Source: Pseudomonas sp. 21 (lineage in GTDB: Bacteria; Pseudomonadota; Gammaproteobacteria; Pseudomonadales; Pseudomonadaceae). From it: a DNA stretch of 64,000 nucleotides. The translations under genes were made by a program, and so were the position numbers. A model generated the notes under the pieces. The model was given only the letters and a program-made list of their open reading frames with translations. It made no database searches and had not been told where the DNA came from. The stretch is taken from contig NZ_JYOA01000004.1 of assembly GCF_000955805.1 (NCBI RefSeq), positions 181,406 through 245,405 of the forward strand, in the 5' to 3' direction. Below, one piece after another: positions 17,946 to 26,472 of the stretch (position 1 is the first letter of the stretch; every line of letters begins with the position of its first letter).

Positions 17946-19244
17946 ATGCGAACACTGAACATAAACACCCTAGGCAAAATCACCTTCGCCATCTCGATGG
18001 CCATGGCAGCCACCGACCATGCTTGCTCAGCTCCAAGCATACAAACAGAGTACGGTTTCACTGCGCACATTGGGGACAGAAGCACAAACACTCAGGAAAG
18101 AATCTCGGCTCATCGCCGTATGATTGACGAACTTGCCAAGAACGATGTCAAGTGGCTACGAATCGGAGTTGACATTGCAATTACAAAATACAACTCACCC
18201 ACCAGCATAACCTTCAACGAAGAAGACTGGACGCCTGCAGTTGAAATCTACAACTATGCGCTAGCCAAAGGCATGAAAGTATTCTTCACGGCCTACCCAG
18301 CCTATGAATTAAGAAAGCTAAACCTCTCAGAAAGTGACTTTCTAAAATCTGTTAACTTTCAATTCTCCCGACTCGCCACGAAATTCCCAAAAGCTGAAGT
18401 ATGGCAAATTTACAACGAGGCTAACCATGCATATAAAGACGACTACTCACCTGTATGCAACCATACAGACTTCACCTGTAAAAACGGTCAAGCCGTTTCC
18501 GTCTCTGATAGCTACATGAACTCTTTAAGAAACACAATTTCTACTGCAAAAAACGCTATAAGGTCCATAAACCCAACCGCAAAAATCACAACCAATGCGG
18601 CAGGAGGTGACGCCTACGCGCAACTCTACATGAGCAAACTAGAGGGAACTCTAGACATATTTTCCTTTGACATATACCCTGACGAGTATGATCACCAACA
18701 AAACTTCACAAGCTTCAAATCAACGTTGAGAACACTCAACAACAAGTACGGCAACAACTTCTGGCTAGTTGAAACAGGAAAGCCATCCAGCACGGGCGCG
18801 TGCAATACCGAAAGCACAGCGCACACCGCTGAACATAAAAAATTTCTTGTAGATTTAGTGCCCGCCATCGCCGAAGAGAAAGTAACCCACGCACTTTTCT
18901 ATGAATTCAGAGACCGCGACACCTCATGGATAGCAGACTGCGAAAAGCACTTTGGAATAATTGATAGGCATGACCTACAAAAGCCAGCCTACAAATCGCT
19001 GCTAGAGCAAATGAAACTGTTCGCCTACATGCCAATCAATAGTGACTCAGCCAAAAACAGCCAAGCTCTCTCCCGGCTTAATCAAGCATTCCAAACATCC
19101 TTTGGACGACCGCCTTCAACTTGGGAGGCATACAATACAAATTACGACGGATGGTTAAGAACGGTCGCATCCAATAACAACTCATATGACGACATAGTAA
19201 ACACAAATAAATACTGGCTATTCAGCCCTGAAGGAGCCAATTAA
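17946..19244 (+). CDS. Secreted clan-A glycoside hydrolase, truncated by in-frame TAA
   Basis: A 432-residue product with a signal peptide (cleavage near residue 29) and a TIM-barrel glycosidase of clan GH-A type: acid/base Glu158 in IYNEAN and nucleophile Glu276 in WLVETG. The remote resemblance is to GH39/GH5 enzymes that cut polysaccharides; the family is not fixed. After residue 374 comes one copy of a repeat (AFQTSFGRPPSTWEAY). The frame then meets TAA at 19242-19244 but continues open for 101 codons with two more repeats, so the original protein was longer. ATG 17946 has GAGA upstream; ATG 17916 is possible. Base composition is far more AT-rich than all neighbours, indicating transfer. 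Confidence 0.8.
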   Translation: MRTLNINTLGKITFAISMAMAATDHACSAPSIQTEYGFTAHIGDRSTNTQERISAHRRMIDELAKNDVKWLRIGVDIAITKYNSPTSITFNEEDWTPAVEIYNYALAKGMKVFFTAYPAYELRKLNLSESDFLKSVNFQFSRLATKFPKAEVWQIYNEANHAYKDDYSPVCNHTDFTCKNGQAVSVSDSYMNSLRNTISTAKNAIRSINPTAKITTNAAGGDAYAQLYMSKLEGTLDIFSFDIYPDEYDHQQNFTSFKSTLRTLNNKYGNNFWLVETGKPSSTGACNTESTAHTAEHKKFLVDLVPAIAEEKVTHALFYEFRDRDTSWIADCEKHFGIIDRHDLQKPAYKSLLEQMKLFAYMPINSDSAKNSQALSRLNQAFQTSFGRPPSTWEAYNTNYDGWLRTVASNNNSYDDIVNTNKYWLFSPEGAN

Positions 19245-19550
19245 AGGTCAGAAGTAATCAAAAGATCTTACCAAGCGACATTTGGCCGACAACCAACAAC
19301 CCACGAAATTAGTGGATGGAGCAGCACCAACTTTATAAATTACGCACAAATACTTAAAAATCATCGGGAATGGTTATCTACCCAAGAAGCTAAAACTGAA
19401 AGAGATGAAACCATTAAGCGTTCCTATCAAGCAATACTCATGCGTCAACCTTACCCCTCAGAATTAGCAAGCTGGGGGGCAGGCCAAGCTACAACCTTTG
19501 ATGACATGGTGGAAAACCACCGAAACTGGCGGGACTACAACGAAAAATAA
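19245..19550 (+). pseudogene. Detached C-terminal repeats of the glycosidase
   Basis: Immediately after the TAA at 19242 the same frame stays open to TAA at 19548-19550. The 101 residues contain two repeats of about 50 residues, beginning IKRSYQATFGRQPTTHEI and IKRSYQAILMRQPYPSEL, and each ending near H-R-x-W. They match the repeat before the stop (AFQTSFGRPPSTWEAY). The pattern recalls DUF4214-type surface repeats. There is no start codon or ribosome binding site, so it is the severed tail of the upstream gene unless the stop is read through or is a sequencing error. Confidence 0.8.
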
Positions 19551-19583
19551 AAATATCAATATATGGACTTCACGCCGCAGCCT

Positions 19584-19745
19584 TCATCGTTTCTTGGGCT
19601 TGCTCTTGCCCTTCTTGCGGGGCTTGCCCAGCGGCAGCGCCTGCTCGAAGGCCTTGCGCACGTCCTGCAGGCGCTTTTCGTGCACGTCGTGGATGCGCTT
19701 GTCGCGCTCGGCGGTGAAGTCGATCAGCTTGTCGTCGTTGCTCAT
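19584..19745 (-). CDS. Small basic protein downstream of alkB
   Basis: Protein of 53 residues: MSNDDKLIDFTAERDKRIHD, a helical charged middle, and a lysine-rich end (KPRKKGKSKPKKR). Start and alkB stop overlap as ATGA, so it is translationally coupled to alkB. I do not recognise a family. The basic tail suggests contact with nucleic acid, but that is inference only. Its stop lies about 20 bases from the edge of the AT-rich island. Confidence 0.72.
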   Translation of the reverse strand: MSNDDKLIDFTAERDKRIHDVHEKRLQDVRKAFEQALPLGKPRKKGKSKPKKR

Positions 19746-20341
19746 GGCAGGGCATGCACCAGGCGGAAAGTCAGATTCAGGCGCGGAGCAACCGGACGGC
19801 GCGTCTTGGCAACCTGATGTTGCCAATAATGCTGTGTCGCGCCGGACATGACCAGCAGCGATCCGCCGGACAACTCGATGGAGTGTTCGATTGTGTTTCG
19901 CCCCTTGCGCCGCAGATCGAAGCGCCGCGTGCCGCCAAGGTTCAGCGAGGCCACCACCGGGTTGCGCCCGAGTTCCGGCTCGTCGTCGCTGTGCCAGCCC
20001 ATGGAGTCCTGGCCGTCGCGGTAGTAGTTGAGCAGCACGCCGTTGAAGCGCTGGCCGGCGACCTGCTCCACCGCCGAGCGGATTTCCGCCAGCAGCGACG
20101 TCCAGGGCAGCGGCGCGTGGGTCTGGCCGGAATAGGTATAGAAAGCCTCGGGATCGCCGTACCAATTGACCAGGCGCGGCACCGGGTAGTCGCGCCCGTG
20201 CAGGTGCACGACGGTCTGTTCCCAGGGGGTCTGTTCGAGCAATTGCTCCAGCCACTGGGCCGCGCACGACGGCGGGCACCAGTCGGGGATCAGGCGCAGC
20301 TCGGCATCGGGGAGAAGGATCGGGGCGTCGTCGAACAGCAT
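19742..20341 (-). CDS. alkB: AlkB-family 2-oxoglutarate/Fe(II) dioxygenase
   Basis: Protein of 199 residues that fits DNA/RNA alkylation repair dioxygenases, closer in spacing to ALKBH2/3 than to E. coli AlkB. Iron ligands are His117 and Asp119 (MGWHSDDE) and His175 (WQHQV); the 2-oxoglutarate-binding arginines are in RLNLTFR, with Arg187 twelve residues after His175. It oxidatively removes methyl groups from N1-methyladenine and N3-methylcytosine. It overlaps the 53-residue gene downstream. Confidence 0.9.
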   Translation of the reverse strand: MLFDDAPILLPDAELRLIPDWCPPSCAAQWLEQLLEQTPWEQTVVHLHGRDYPVPRLVNWYGDPEAFYTYSGQTHAPLPWTSLLAEIRSAVEQVAGQRFNGVLLNYYRDGQDSMGWHSDDEPELGRNPVVASLNLGGTRRFDLRRKGRNTIEHSIELSGGSLLVMSGATQHYWQHQVAKTRRPVAPRLNLTFRLVHALP

Positions 20342-20389
20342 GGAAAGCTCGGGTACTCGGCGGTGGGGCTAGTCTACTCCCCCGCCCGT

Positions 20390-20695
20390 TCAGACCTCGA
20401 CATCGATCCAAAGCCCCTTGCGCTGGGCAGCCTGCACGTCCTCGCCCAGTTCCTCGACTTCCTCCAGCTCTTCCAGCGCCTCGCCCTCGGGCGTGCCGTC
20501 GGCGAGCTGGCGACGCTTGCGCCGGCGCTGGTACTCCTCGCGCAGCGCCTGCTCGTCAGGGCGACGCTCCAGTTCCACGCCGGCATTGCCCGCGCTGGGC
20601 GCAGGCGGAGACACCGGGGTGACATCCGGTCGCGGCTTGAGCACGTCCTGCTGGGCAGTGACGGGTGCCAGACTATGGGGAATGGGCGGCAGCAT
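20390..20695 (-). CDS. Conserved Pseudomonas hypothetical protein
   Basis: Protein of 101 residues. The N-terminal half is proline-rich and disordered; the middle is strongly charged (EEYQRRRKRRQL), followed by an acidic stretch (EALEELEEVEELGED) and the end GLWIDVEV. No domain recognised. It sits between alkB and rapA at the position of PA3307 in P. aeruginosa and is transcribed away from rapA. The function is unknown. Confidence 0.7.
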   Translation of the reverse strand: MLPPIPHSLAPVTAQQDVLKPRPDVTPVSPPAPSAGNAGVELERRPDEQALREEYQRRRKRRQLADGTPEGEALEELEEVEELGEDVQAAQRKGLWIDVEV

Positions 20696-20925
20696 CGATT
20701 GTTCCTGGGGCGGGCCCTGTGGAGAAGTGCGCTGACAAGTCCTCTGGTCAGGCTATCGGCCGGAGCGCTACAGACTTGAGTGCGCCTCGCTACACTTTCC
20801 ACGATTCGCGATGAGTGCGCGCCTCCAACAGGCCCTGCCGATGACTCGGGCGACCGGAGGCACCGACGGCCATCGCTGAACGCTGCGCGTTCCGGTACCA
20901 TAGCCGGCTTTTTTGGGAGGTGTCC

Positions 20926-23772
20926 ATGGCGCAGTATCAACCCGGTCAACGCTGGATCAGCGACAGTGAAGCGGAGCTCGGGCTGGGGACCATCCTTGCG
21001 CTGGACGGCCGCATGCTCACGGTGCTCTATCCCGCCACCGGTGATACCCGCCAGTACGCCGAGCGCAACGCGCCGCTGACCCGTGTGCGCTTCGCCCCGG
21101 GCGATCAGATCACCCACTTCGAAGGCTGGAAGATGACCGTCCGCGAAGTGGACGAGATCGACGGCCTGCTGATCTATCACGGCCTCACCGCGCAGAACGA
21201 GCAGCACACCGTCCCGGAAACCCAGCTGTCGAACTTCATCCAGTTCCGCCTGGCCAGCGACCGCCTGTTCGCCGGGCAGATCGACCCGATGTCCTGGTTC
21301 GGCCTGCGCTACCACACCCTGGAACACCGCACCCGCCTGCTGCAGTCCTCGCTCTGGGGCCTGGGCGGCGCCCGCGCGCAACCCATCGCGCACCAGCTGC
21401 ACATCGCCCGCGAAGTCGCCGACCGCATGGCGCCGCGCGTCCTGCTGGCCGACGAAGTGGGCCTGGGCAAGACCATCGAAGCGGGCCTGGTGATCCATCG
21501 CCAGCTGCTTTCCGGCCGCGCCAGCCGCGTGCTGATCCTGGTGCCGGAGAACCTGCAGCACCAGTGGCTGGTGGAAATGCGCCGGCGCTTCAACCTGGAA
21601 GTCGCGCTGTTCGACCGCGAGCGTTTCGTCGAGAGCGATGCCAGCAACCCCTTCGAAGACACCCAGCTGGCCCTGGTGGCGCTGGAGTGGCTGCGCGAGG
21701 ACGAGAAGGCGCAGGACGCGCTGTTCGCTGCCGAGTGGGACCTGCTGGTGGTCGACGAAGCCCACCACCTGGTGTGGCACCCGGAACAGGCCAGCGCCGA
21801 ATACCAGCTGGTGGAGCAACTGTCCCAGGTCATCCCCGGCGTGCTGCTGCTCACCGCGACCCCGGAACAGCTCGGCCTGGACAGCCACTTCGCCCGTCTG
21901 CGCCTGCTCGACCCGGACCGTTTCCACGACCTGGAAGCCTTCCGCAGCGAAAGCAGCCAGTACCGCCCGGTTGCCGAGGCGGTGCAGGAGCTGGTCGACC
22001 AGGGCACTCTCTCCCCTGCCGCGCGCCAGGCCATCCACGGCTTCCTCGGCAGCGAGGGCGACGAGTTGCTGGCCAGCGTCGAGGCCGGCAATGAAGAAGC
22101 CCGCGCCCGCCTGGTACGCGAGCTGCTCGACCGCCACGGCACCGGCCGCGTGCTGTTCCGCAATACCCGCGCCGCCGTGCAGGGCTTCCCTGAGCGCCAG
22201 TTGCACCCTTACGTGCTGACCAACCCGATCGAGTACATGGAGTTGCCGCTGGGCGAGCACCCGGACCTCTACCCGGAAGTCAGCTTCCAGGCGCAATCCG
22301 AGGATGTCGACGAGAACAACCGCTGGTGGCGCTTCGACCCGCGCGTCGAGTGGCTGATCGACACCCTGAAGATGCTCAAGCAGTACAAGGTGCTGGTGAT
22401 CTGCGCCCACGCCGAGACCGCGATGGACCTGGGCGATGCCCTGCGCCTGAAGTCCGGTATCCCGGCCACCGTGTTCCACGAAGGCATGAGCATCCTCGAG
22501 CGCGACCGCGCCGCTGCCTACTTCGCCGATGAAGAATTCGGCGCCCAGGTGCTGATCTGCTCGGAAATCGGCAGCGAAGGCCGCAACTTCCAGTTCGCCC
22601 ACCACCTGGTGCTGTTCGACCTGCCGGCCCACCCGGACCAGCTGGAGCAGCGCATCGGCCGCCTCGACCGGATCGGCCAGAAGCACACCATCCAGATCCA
22701 CGTGCCGCACCTGGAGAACAGCCCGCAGGAACGCCTGTTCCAGTGGTATCACCAGGCGCTGAACGCCTTCCTCAACACCTGCCCCACCGGCAACGCCCTG
22801 CAGCACCGCTTCGGCCCGCGCCTGGTGGAGCTGCTGGACGGCGGCGACGACGACGCCTTCGAGGCCCTGCTGGCCGAAGGCACCGCCGCCCGTGAAGCGC
22901 TGGAAGCGGAGATGCACAACGGCCGCGACCGCCTGCTGGAGCTGAACTCCGGCGGCGCCGGCGAAGGCGAGGCGCTGGTGGAAGAGATCGAGGAACAGGA
23001 CGACCAGTTCGCCCTGCCGATCTACATGGAGCGCCTGTTCGACACTTACGGCATCGACAGCGAGGACCACTCCGAGAACGCGCTGATCCTGCGCCCGAGC
23101 GAGAAGATGCTCGACGCCAGCTTCCCGCTGGGCGACGACGAAGGCGTCACCGTCACCTACGACCGCGCCCAGGCCCTGGCCCGCGAAGACATGCAGTTCC
23201 TCACCTGGGAACACCCCATGGTGCAGGGCGGCATGGACCTGGTGCTGTCCGGCTCGCTGGGCAACACCTCCGTGGCGCTGATCAAGAACAAGGCGCTCAA
23301 GCCCGGCACCGTGCTGCTGGAGCTCCTGTTCGTCAGTGAAGCCGTGGCGCCGCGCAAGCTGCAGCTGGGCCGCTTCCTGCCACCGGTGGCGCTGCGCTGC
23401 CTGATGGACGCCAACGGCAACGACCTGTCCTCGCGCGTATCCTTCGAGACCCTGAACGACCAGCTGGAAAGCGTGCCGCGCGCCAGCGCCAACAAGTTCG
23501 TGCAGGCGCAGCGTGATGTCCTGGCCAAGCAGTTCGCCCAGGCCGAGACCAAGATCACCCCGCGCCATGCCGAGCGCGTCGAAGCCGCCCGCCAGCAGCT
23601 GACCGCGACCCTGGACGAGGAACTGGCTCGTCTGACCGCGCTCAAGGCCGTCAACGCGAGCGTGCGCGACAGCGAGCTGGATGCCCTGCGCAAGCAGCGT
23701 GACGACAGCCTGGCGCTGCTGGACAAGGCCTCCCTGCGCCTGGAGGCGATCCGCGTGCTGGTTGCCGGCTGA
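20926..23772 (+). CDS. rapA: RNA polymerase-associated ATPase RapA
   Basis: SWI/SNF-type ATPase of 948 residues that binds RNA polymerase and promotes its recycling. N-terminal Tudor-like region ([18 protein letters not shown]), then helicase motifs [15 protein letters not shown] (Walker A), VVDEAHH (DEAH-type), LLTATPEQ, and the C-terminal lobe with [11 protein letters not shown]. Length fits the family. GGGAGG lies 5 bases before ATG 20926; GTG at 20920 overlaps that site and is less likely. A strong terminator follows. Confidence 0.97.
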   Translation: MAQYQPGQRWISDSEAELGLGTILALDGRMLTVLYPATGDTRQYAERNAPLTRVRFAPGDQITHFEGWKMTVREVDEIDGLLIYHGLTAQNEQHTVPETQLSNFIQFRLASDRLFAGQIDPMSWFGLRYHTLEHRTRLLQSSLWGLGGARAQPIAHQLHIAREVADRMAPRVLLADEVGLGKTIEAGLVIHRQLLSGRASRVLILVPENLQHQWLVEMRRRFNLEVALFDRERFVESDASNPFEDTQLALVALEWLREDEKAQDALFAAEWDLLVVDEAHHLVWHPEQASAEYQLVEQLSQVIPGVLLLTATPEQLGLDSHFARLRLLDPDRFHDLEAFRSESSQYRPVAEAVQELVDQGTLSPAARQAIHGFLGSEGDELLASVEAGNEEARARLVRELLDRHGTGRVLFRNTRAAVQGFPERQLHPYVLTNPIEYMELPLGEHPDLYPEVSFQAQSEDVDENNRWWRFDPRVEWLIDTLKMLKQYKVLVICAHAETAMDLGDALRLKSGIPATVFHEGMSILERDRAAAYFADEEFGAQVLICSEIGSEGRNFQFAHHLVLFDLPAHPDQLEQRIGRLDRIGQKHTIQIHVPHLENSPQERLFQWYHQALNAFLNTCPTGNALQHRFGPRLVELLDGGDDDAFEALLAEGTAAREALEAEMHNGRDRLLELNSGGAGEGEALVEEIEEQDDQFALPIYMERLFDTYGIDSEDHSENALILRPSEKMLDASFPLGDDEGVTVTYDRAQALAREDMQFLTWEHPMVQGGMDLVLSGSLGNTSVALIKNKALKPGTVLLELLFVSEAVAPRKLQLGRFLPPVALRCLMDANGNDLSSRVSFETLNDQLESVPRASANKFVQAQRDVLAKQFAQAETKITPRHAERVEAARQQLTATLDEELARLTALKAVNASVRDSELDALRKQRDDSLALLDKASLRLEAIRVLVAG

Positions 23773-23796
23773 TCGCAGCAACGCTGAAATGAAGAA

Positions 23797-23828
23797 GCCG
23801 CCACCGGACAACCGGTGGCGGCTTTTTT
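23797..23828 (+). terminator. Rho-independent terminator of rapA
   Basis: Stem GCCGCCACCGG-ACAA-CCGGTGGCGGC followed by six T. Confidence 0.93.
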
Positions 23829-23990
23829 CATGGGCACCGTTCCTACGCCCCGTGGCTCCGAAACACCGCGTTACGCCGCTCTATTCCCGGCATATTCAGA
23901 CACACCGACTACCATTGACGCTGCGCAAGGGATTCTCGCCCATGGGGGGATAGAGTTTCCTTACCAAGCCACTCATTGAGGGAACACATC

Positions 23991-24443
23991 ATGTACGAGC
24001 GCATTCTGGTAGCGGTGGACGGCAGCCCGGTTTCCGACCGTGCCCTGGTCGAAGCGGCCAAGCTGGCCCAGCTGAGCGGCGGCGAGCTGCGCGTCATCAC
24101 CATCGTCGACAGCCCGCTGCGCCATCTGCCCGATTACGCCGTGTACTACAACCCGGAGCCGCTGCGCGAAGCCGCGCTGAAGGCCGCCGATGACATCCTC
24201 GGCAAGGCGAAGGAGAAGATCGCCGAGTTCCCGGTGAAAACCAGCTTCGAGCGGGTTTGCCAGGAACGTGCCAGCGAGGAGATCGCCGAGCGCATCGAGA
24301 TCGAGGCCGAAGCCTCCAAGGCCGACGTCATCGTCATGGGCACCCACGGCCGCCGTGGCGTGCGCCGCCTGATGCTGGGCAGCGTGGCCGAAGGCCTGCT
24401 GCGCGTCAGCAACCGCCCGGTGCTGCTGGTTCGCGAGAAGTAA
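23991..24443 (+). CDS. Universal stress protein (UspA family)
   Basis: Protein of 150 residues with the UspA fold: MYERILVAVDGSPVSDRAL at the N-terminus and the ATP-binding signature near the C-terminus, VMGTHGRRGVRRLMLGSVAE, then RPVLLVR. It belongs to the ATP-binding class; family members promote survival under starvation or anoxia. In P. aeruginosa PA3309, the gene at this position, is Anr-linked and needed for anaerobic survival, but I saw no perfect Anr box in its 218-base upstream region. Confidence 0.92.
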   Translation: MYERILVAVDGSPVSDRALVEAAKLAQLSGGELRVITIVDSPLRHLPDYAVYYNPEPLREAALKAADDILGKAKEKIAEFPVKTSFERVCQERASEEIAERIEIEAEASKADVIVMGTHGRRGVRRLMLGSVAEGLLRVSNRPVLLVREK

Positions 24444-24460
24444 CGGCCCCCGGAAAGACA

Positions 24461-24494
24461 AAAGGCCCTGCGGTTTGCACCGCAGGGCCTTTTT
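24461..24494. terminator. Bidirectional terminator between usp and eptA
   Basis: Stem GGCCCTGCGG-TTTGCA-CCGCAGGGCC flanked by an A-run on the left and a T-run on the right. It serves the convergent usp and eptA genes. Confidence 0.92.
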
Positions 24495-24522
24495 CATGGC
24501 CGCCATTTCGCTCGCCGCAAGC

Positions 24523-26181
24523 TTACTGGGCGGCAGTCATGTCGCGTTTGCAGGAGTGGAAAATATCCAGGTCCGGCTGGTACAGGCTGGTGTGCACGCC
24601 GTACAGGCCGAGCACCGAATGGAACAGGTTGTCGTGGCTCAGCTCGGCGCCGCCGGCCTTCTTCTCCAGGCAACCGCGATCTACGCCCATGCCGCCCAGC
24701 GCGCCGCTGCCGAACCACATCACCATGGGCACGTGGGTCTGCGCCTTCGGGGCGATGGCATAGGGCGCGGCATGCAGGTAGACACCGTTCTCGCCCAGTG
24801 ATTCGCCGTGGTCCGAGACATAGACCATCGAGGTGTCGAAGCGCTCCTGGTTCTGCTTGAGCAACTCGACCACCTTGGACAGGAAGAAGTCGGTGTAGAG
24901 GATGGTGTTGTCGTAGACGTTCACCAGCTCCTCGCTGCTGCAACTGCCCAGCTGGTTGGTGCGGCACACCGGGGTGAAGCGCTCCAGCGACTTGGGATAG
25001 CGGTCGTAGTATTCCGGGCCGTGGCTGCCGTCGGCGTGCAGGACGATGATGGCGTTGTCCTTCAGGCCGTCGATGTAGGCCTGCAGGTTCTGCAGCAGGG
25101 CTTCGTCCAGGCAGTTCTTGCCGTCGCAGAACGGACCGGGCTGGTCCTTGGGAATATCGCGGTTGGGCACGCGCAGGCAGGTGCCCTTGCAGTCGCTGTT
25201 GTTGTCCAGCCAGAGCACCGACACACCGACGCGCTGGAGGATGTCCAGCAGGCCCTGGTTGGTCTTGCCCTTCTTGTCGCTGTAGTCCTCGCGGGGGAAC
25301 TTGGAGAACATGCAGGGCACCGACACCGCGGTGGAAGTGCCGCAGGAGCTGACGTTGGTGAAGTTGAGGATATCGAGCTTCTTCAGTTCCGGGTTGGTGT
25401 CGCGGGCATAGCCGTTGAGGGAGAAGTGGTCCGCGCGGGCGGTTTCACCGACCACGAAGATCATCAGCGACTTGCGGCCATCGGCGCTTACCTTGCGCGG
25501 CATCACCGCGTCCTCGCCGATGGGCTGCACCACCAGGTTCTCCTTGATGCCCAGGCGCTGCTTGGTGAACTTGCTCACCGCGTAGATGTAGTTGGTCGGG
25601 TTGATGAAGTGGGTCAGCTTCTCTTCCTGGCGGAACACCGGGGCGTAGGTGGAATAGAACGCCCCCACGCAGACGGCGACCACCACCAGGCAGCCGAAGA
25701 TCACCAGCACCTTGTTCAGCAGGCCACGGAAGAACGGGCTGTAGCGCACTGGCGTCAGCCAGATGATCGCCGCCGGCAGCACGCCGAGGACCAGCAGGTA
25801 ACCGAACATGCGTGCACTGAACAACGCGGTGGCTTCGCCGGGGTTGGTCTCGACGACGTTCTGCACCATCACGGTATCGATCACGACACCGTAGGAGTTC
25901 ATGAAGTACGCCGCGGCCGCGGAAACCAGCGCCACCAGGGTCAACGCCGGCTTGAGCAGCGGGCGGAACGACACCAGGGTCAGCAGCAGGGTGAAGGCAG
26001 CCCACAGGAAGAAGCCGAAGGAGGCGAAGAACGCCACGCCCCAGAGGCCTTCCATGGGTACAAGGCTGTTCAGCGCCCGCCAGGTGGCGAAGTTGTAGAA
26101 CAGCACCAGTGCCAGCGAGAACAGCAGGACCAGCCGCGCGGAACTGACCTGGGGGAAGAGGCGGCGCTTGCCCTCGGACAT
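24523..26181 (-). CDS. eptA: EptA-type lipid A phosphoethanolamine transferase
   Basis: Protein of 552 residues with five N-terminal membrane helices (about 16-175) and a periplasmic sulfatase-fold domain. The catalytic Thr247 lies in VVGETARADHFS, followed by NGYARDTNP, SCGTSTAVSVPCMF and the metal-binding HADGSHGPEYY and YVSDHGESLGE. Cysteines for several disulfides are present. The family adds phosphoethanolamine to lipid A and can lower polymyxin sensitivity. Start at 26181 with AAGGAG 8 bases upstream. No PmrA box was seen in the 291 bases before it. Confidence 0.92.
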   Translation of the reverse strand: MSEGKRRLFPQVSSARLVLLFSLALVLFYNFATWRALNSLVPMEGLWGVAFFASFGFFLWAAFTLLLTLVSFRPLLKPALTLVALVSAAAAYFMNSYGVVIDTVMVQNVVETNPGEATALFSARMFGYLLVLGVLPAAIIWLTPVRYSPFFRGLLNKVLVIFGCLVVVAVCVGAFYSTYAPVFRQEEKLTHFINPTNYIYAVSKFTKQRLGIKENLVVQPIGEDAVMPRKVSADGRKSLMIFVVGETARADHFSLNGYARDTNPELKKLDILNFTNVSSCGTSTAVSVPCMFSKFPREDYSDKKGKTNQGLLDILQRVGVSVLWLDNNSDCKGTCLRVPNRDIPKDQPGPFCDGKNCLDEALLQNLQAYIDGLKDNAIIVLHADGSHGPEYYDRYPKSLERFTPVCRTNQLGSCSSEELVNVYDNTILYTDFFLSKVVELLKQNQERFDTSMVYVSDHGESLGENGVYLHAAPYAIAPKAQTHVPMVMWFGSGALGGMGVDRGCLEKKAGGAELSHDNLFHSVLGLYGVHTSLYQPDLDIFHSCKRDMTAAQ

Positions 26182-26410
26182 CGAGCGCACTCCTTACATC
26201 GATAGTCGGATAGGAAATGGGATGCCGACCCTGCCGGCCGGCGGCGCAACTCTAGCGGGCAGTTAGTCAAAAAAGTGTCAAGTTGGCTACAAGCTTTCGG
26301 CCAGTGGTCGAATCCGGGACAGGCTGGGCACTTGGCACTACCGTACGTCGCTCGCCTTCCGGCATTACACCGAAAATTCAACGAGTTCCTTGCAGCGCCA
26401 CCCTGGCTTC

Positions 26411-26417
26411 CTAGACT
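26411..26417 (+). promoter_or_regulatory. Candidate RpoS-type -10 box before the nbdA-like gene
   Basis: CTAGACT resembles the sigma-S extended -10 (CTATACT) and lies 55 bases before the start codon. No matching -35 is needed for sigma-S. Weak evidence alone. Confidence 0.3.
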
Positions 26418-26472
26418 TGAAACAAAGTGATATCAATCTGCCTCCTCCCCCGACCTCCGGAGCATCCCGCCC

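Noticed and set aside
20374-23811. A 1145-codon open frame on the minus strand opposite rapA
   Set aside because: It is a shadow of rapA caused by third-position GC, with repetitive Gln/Ala/Val composition and no ribosome binding site.
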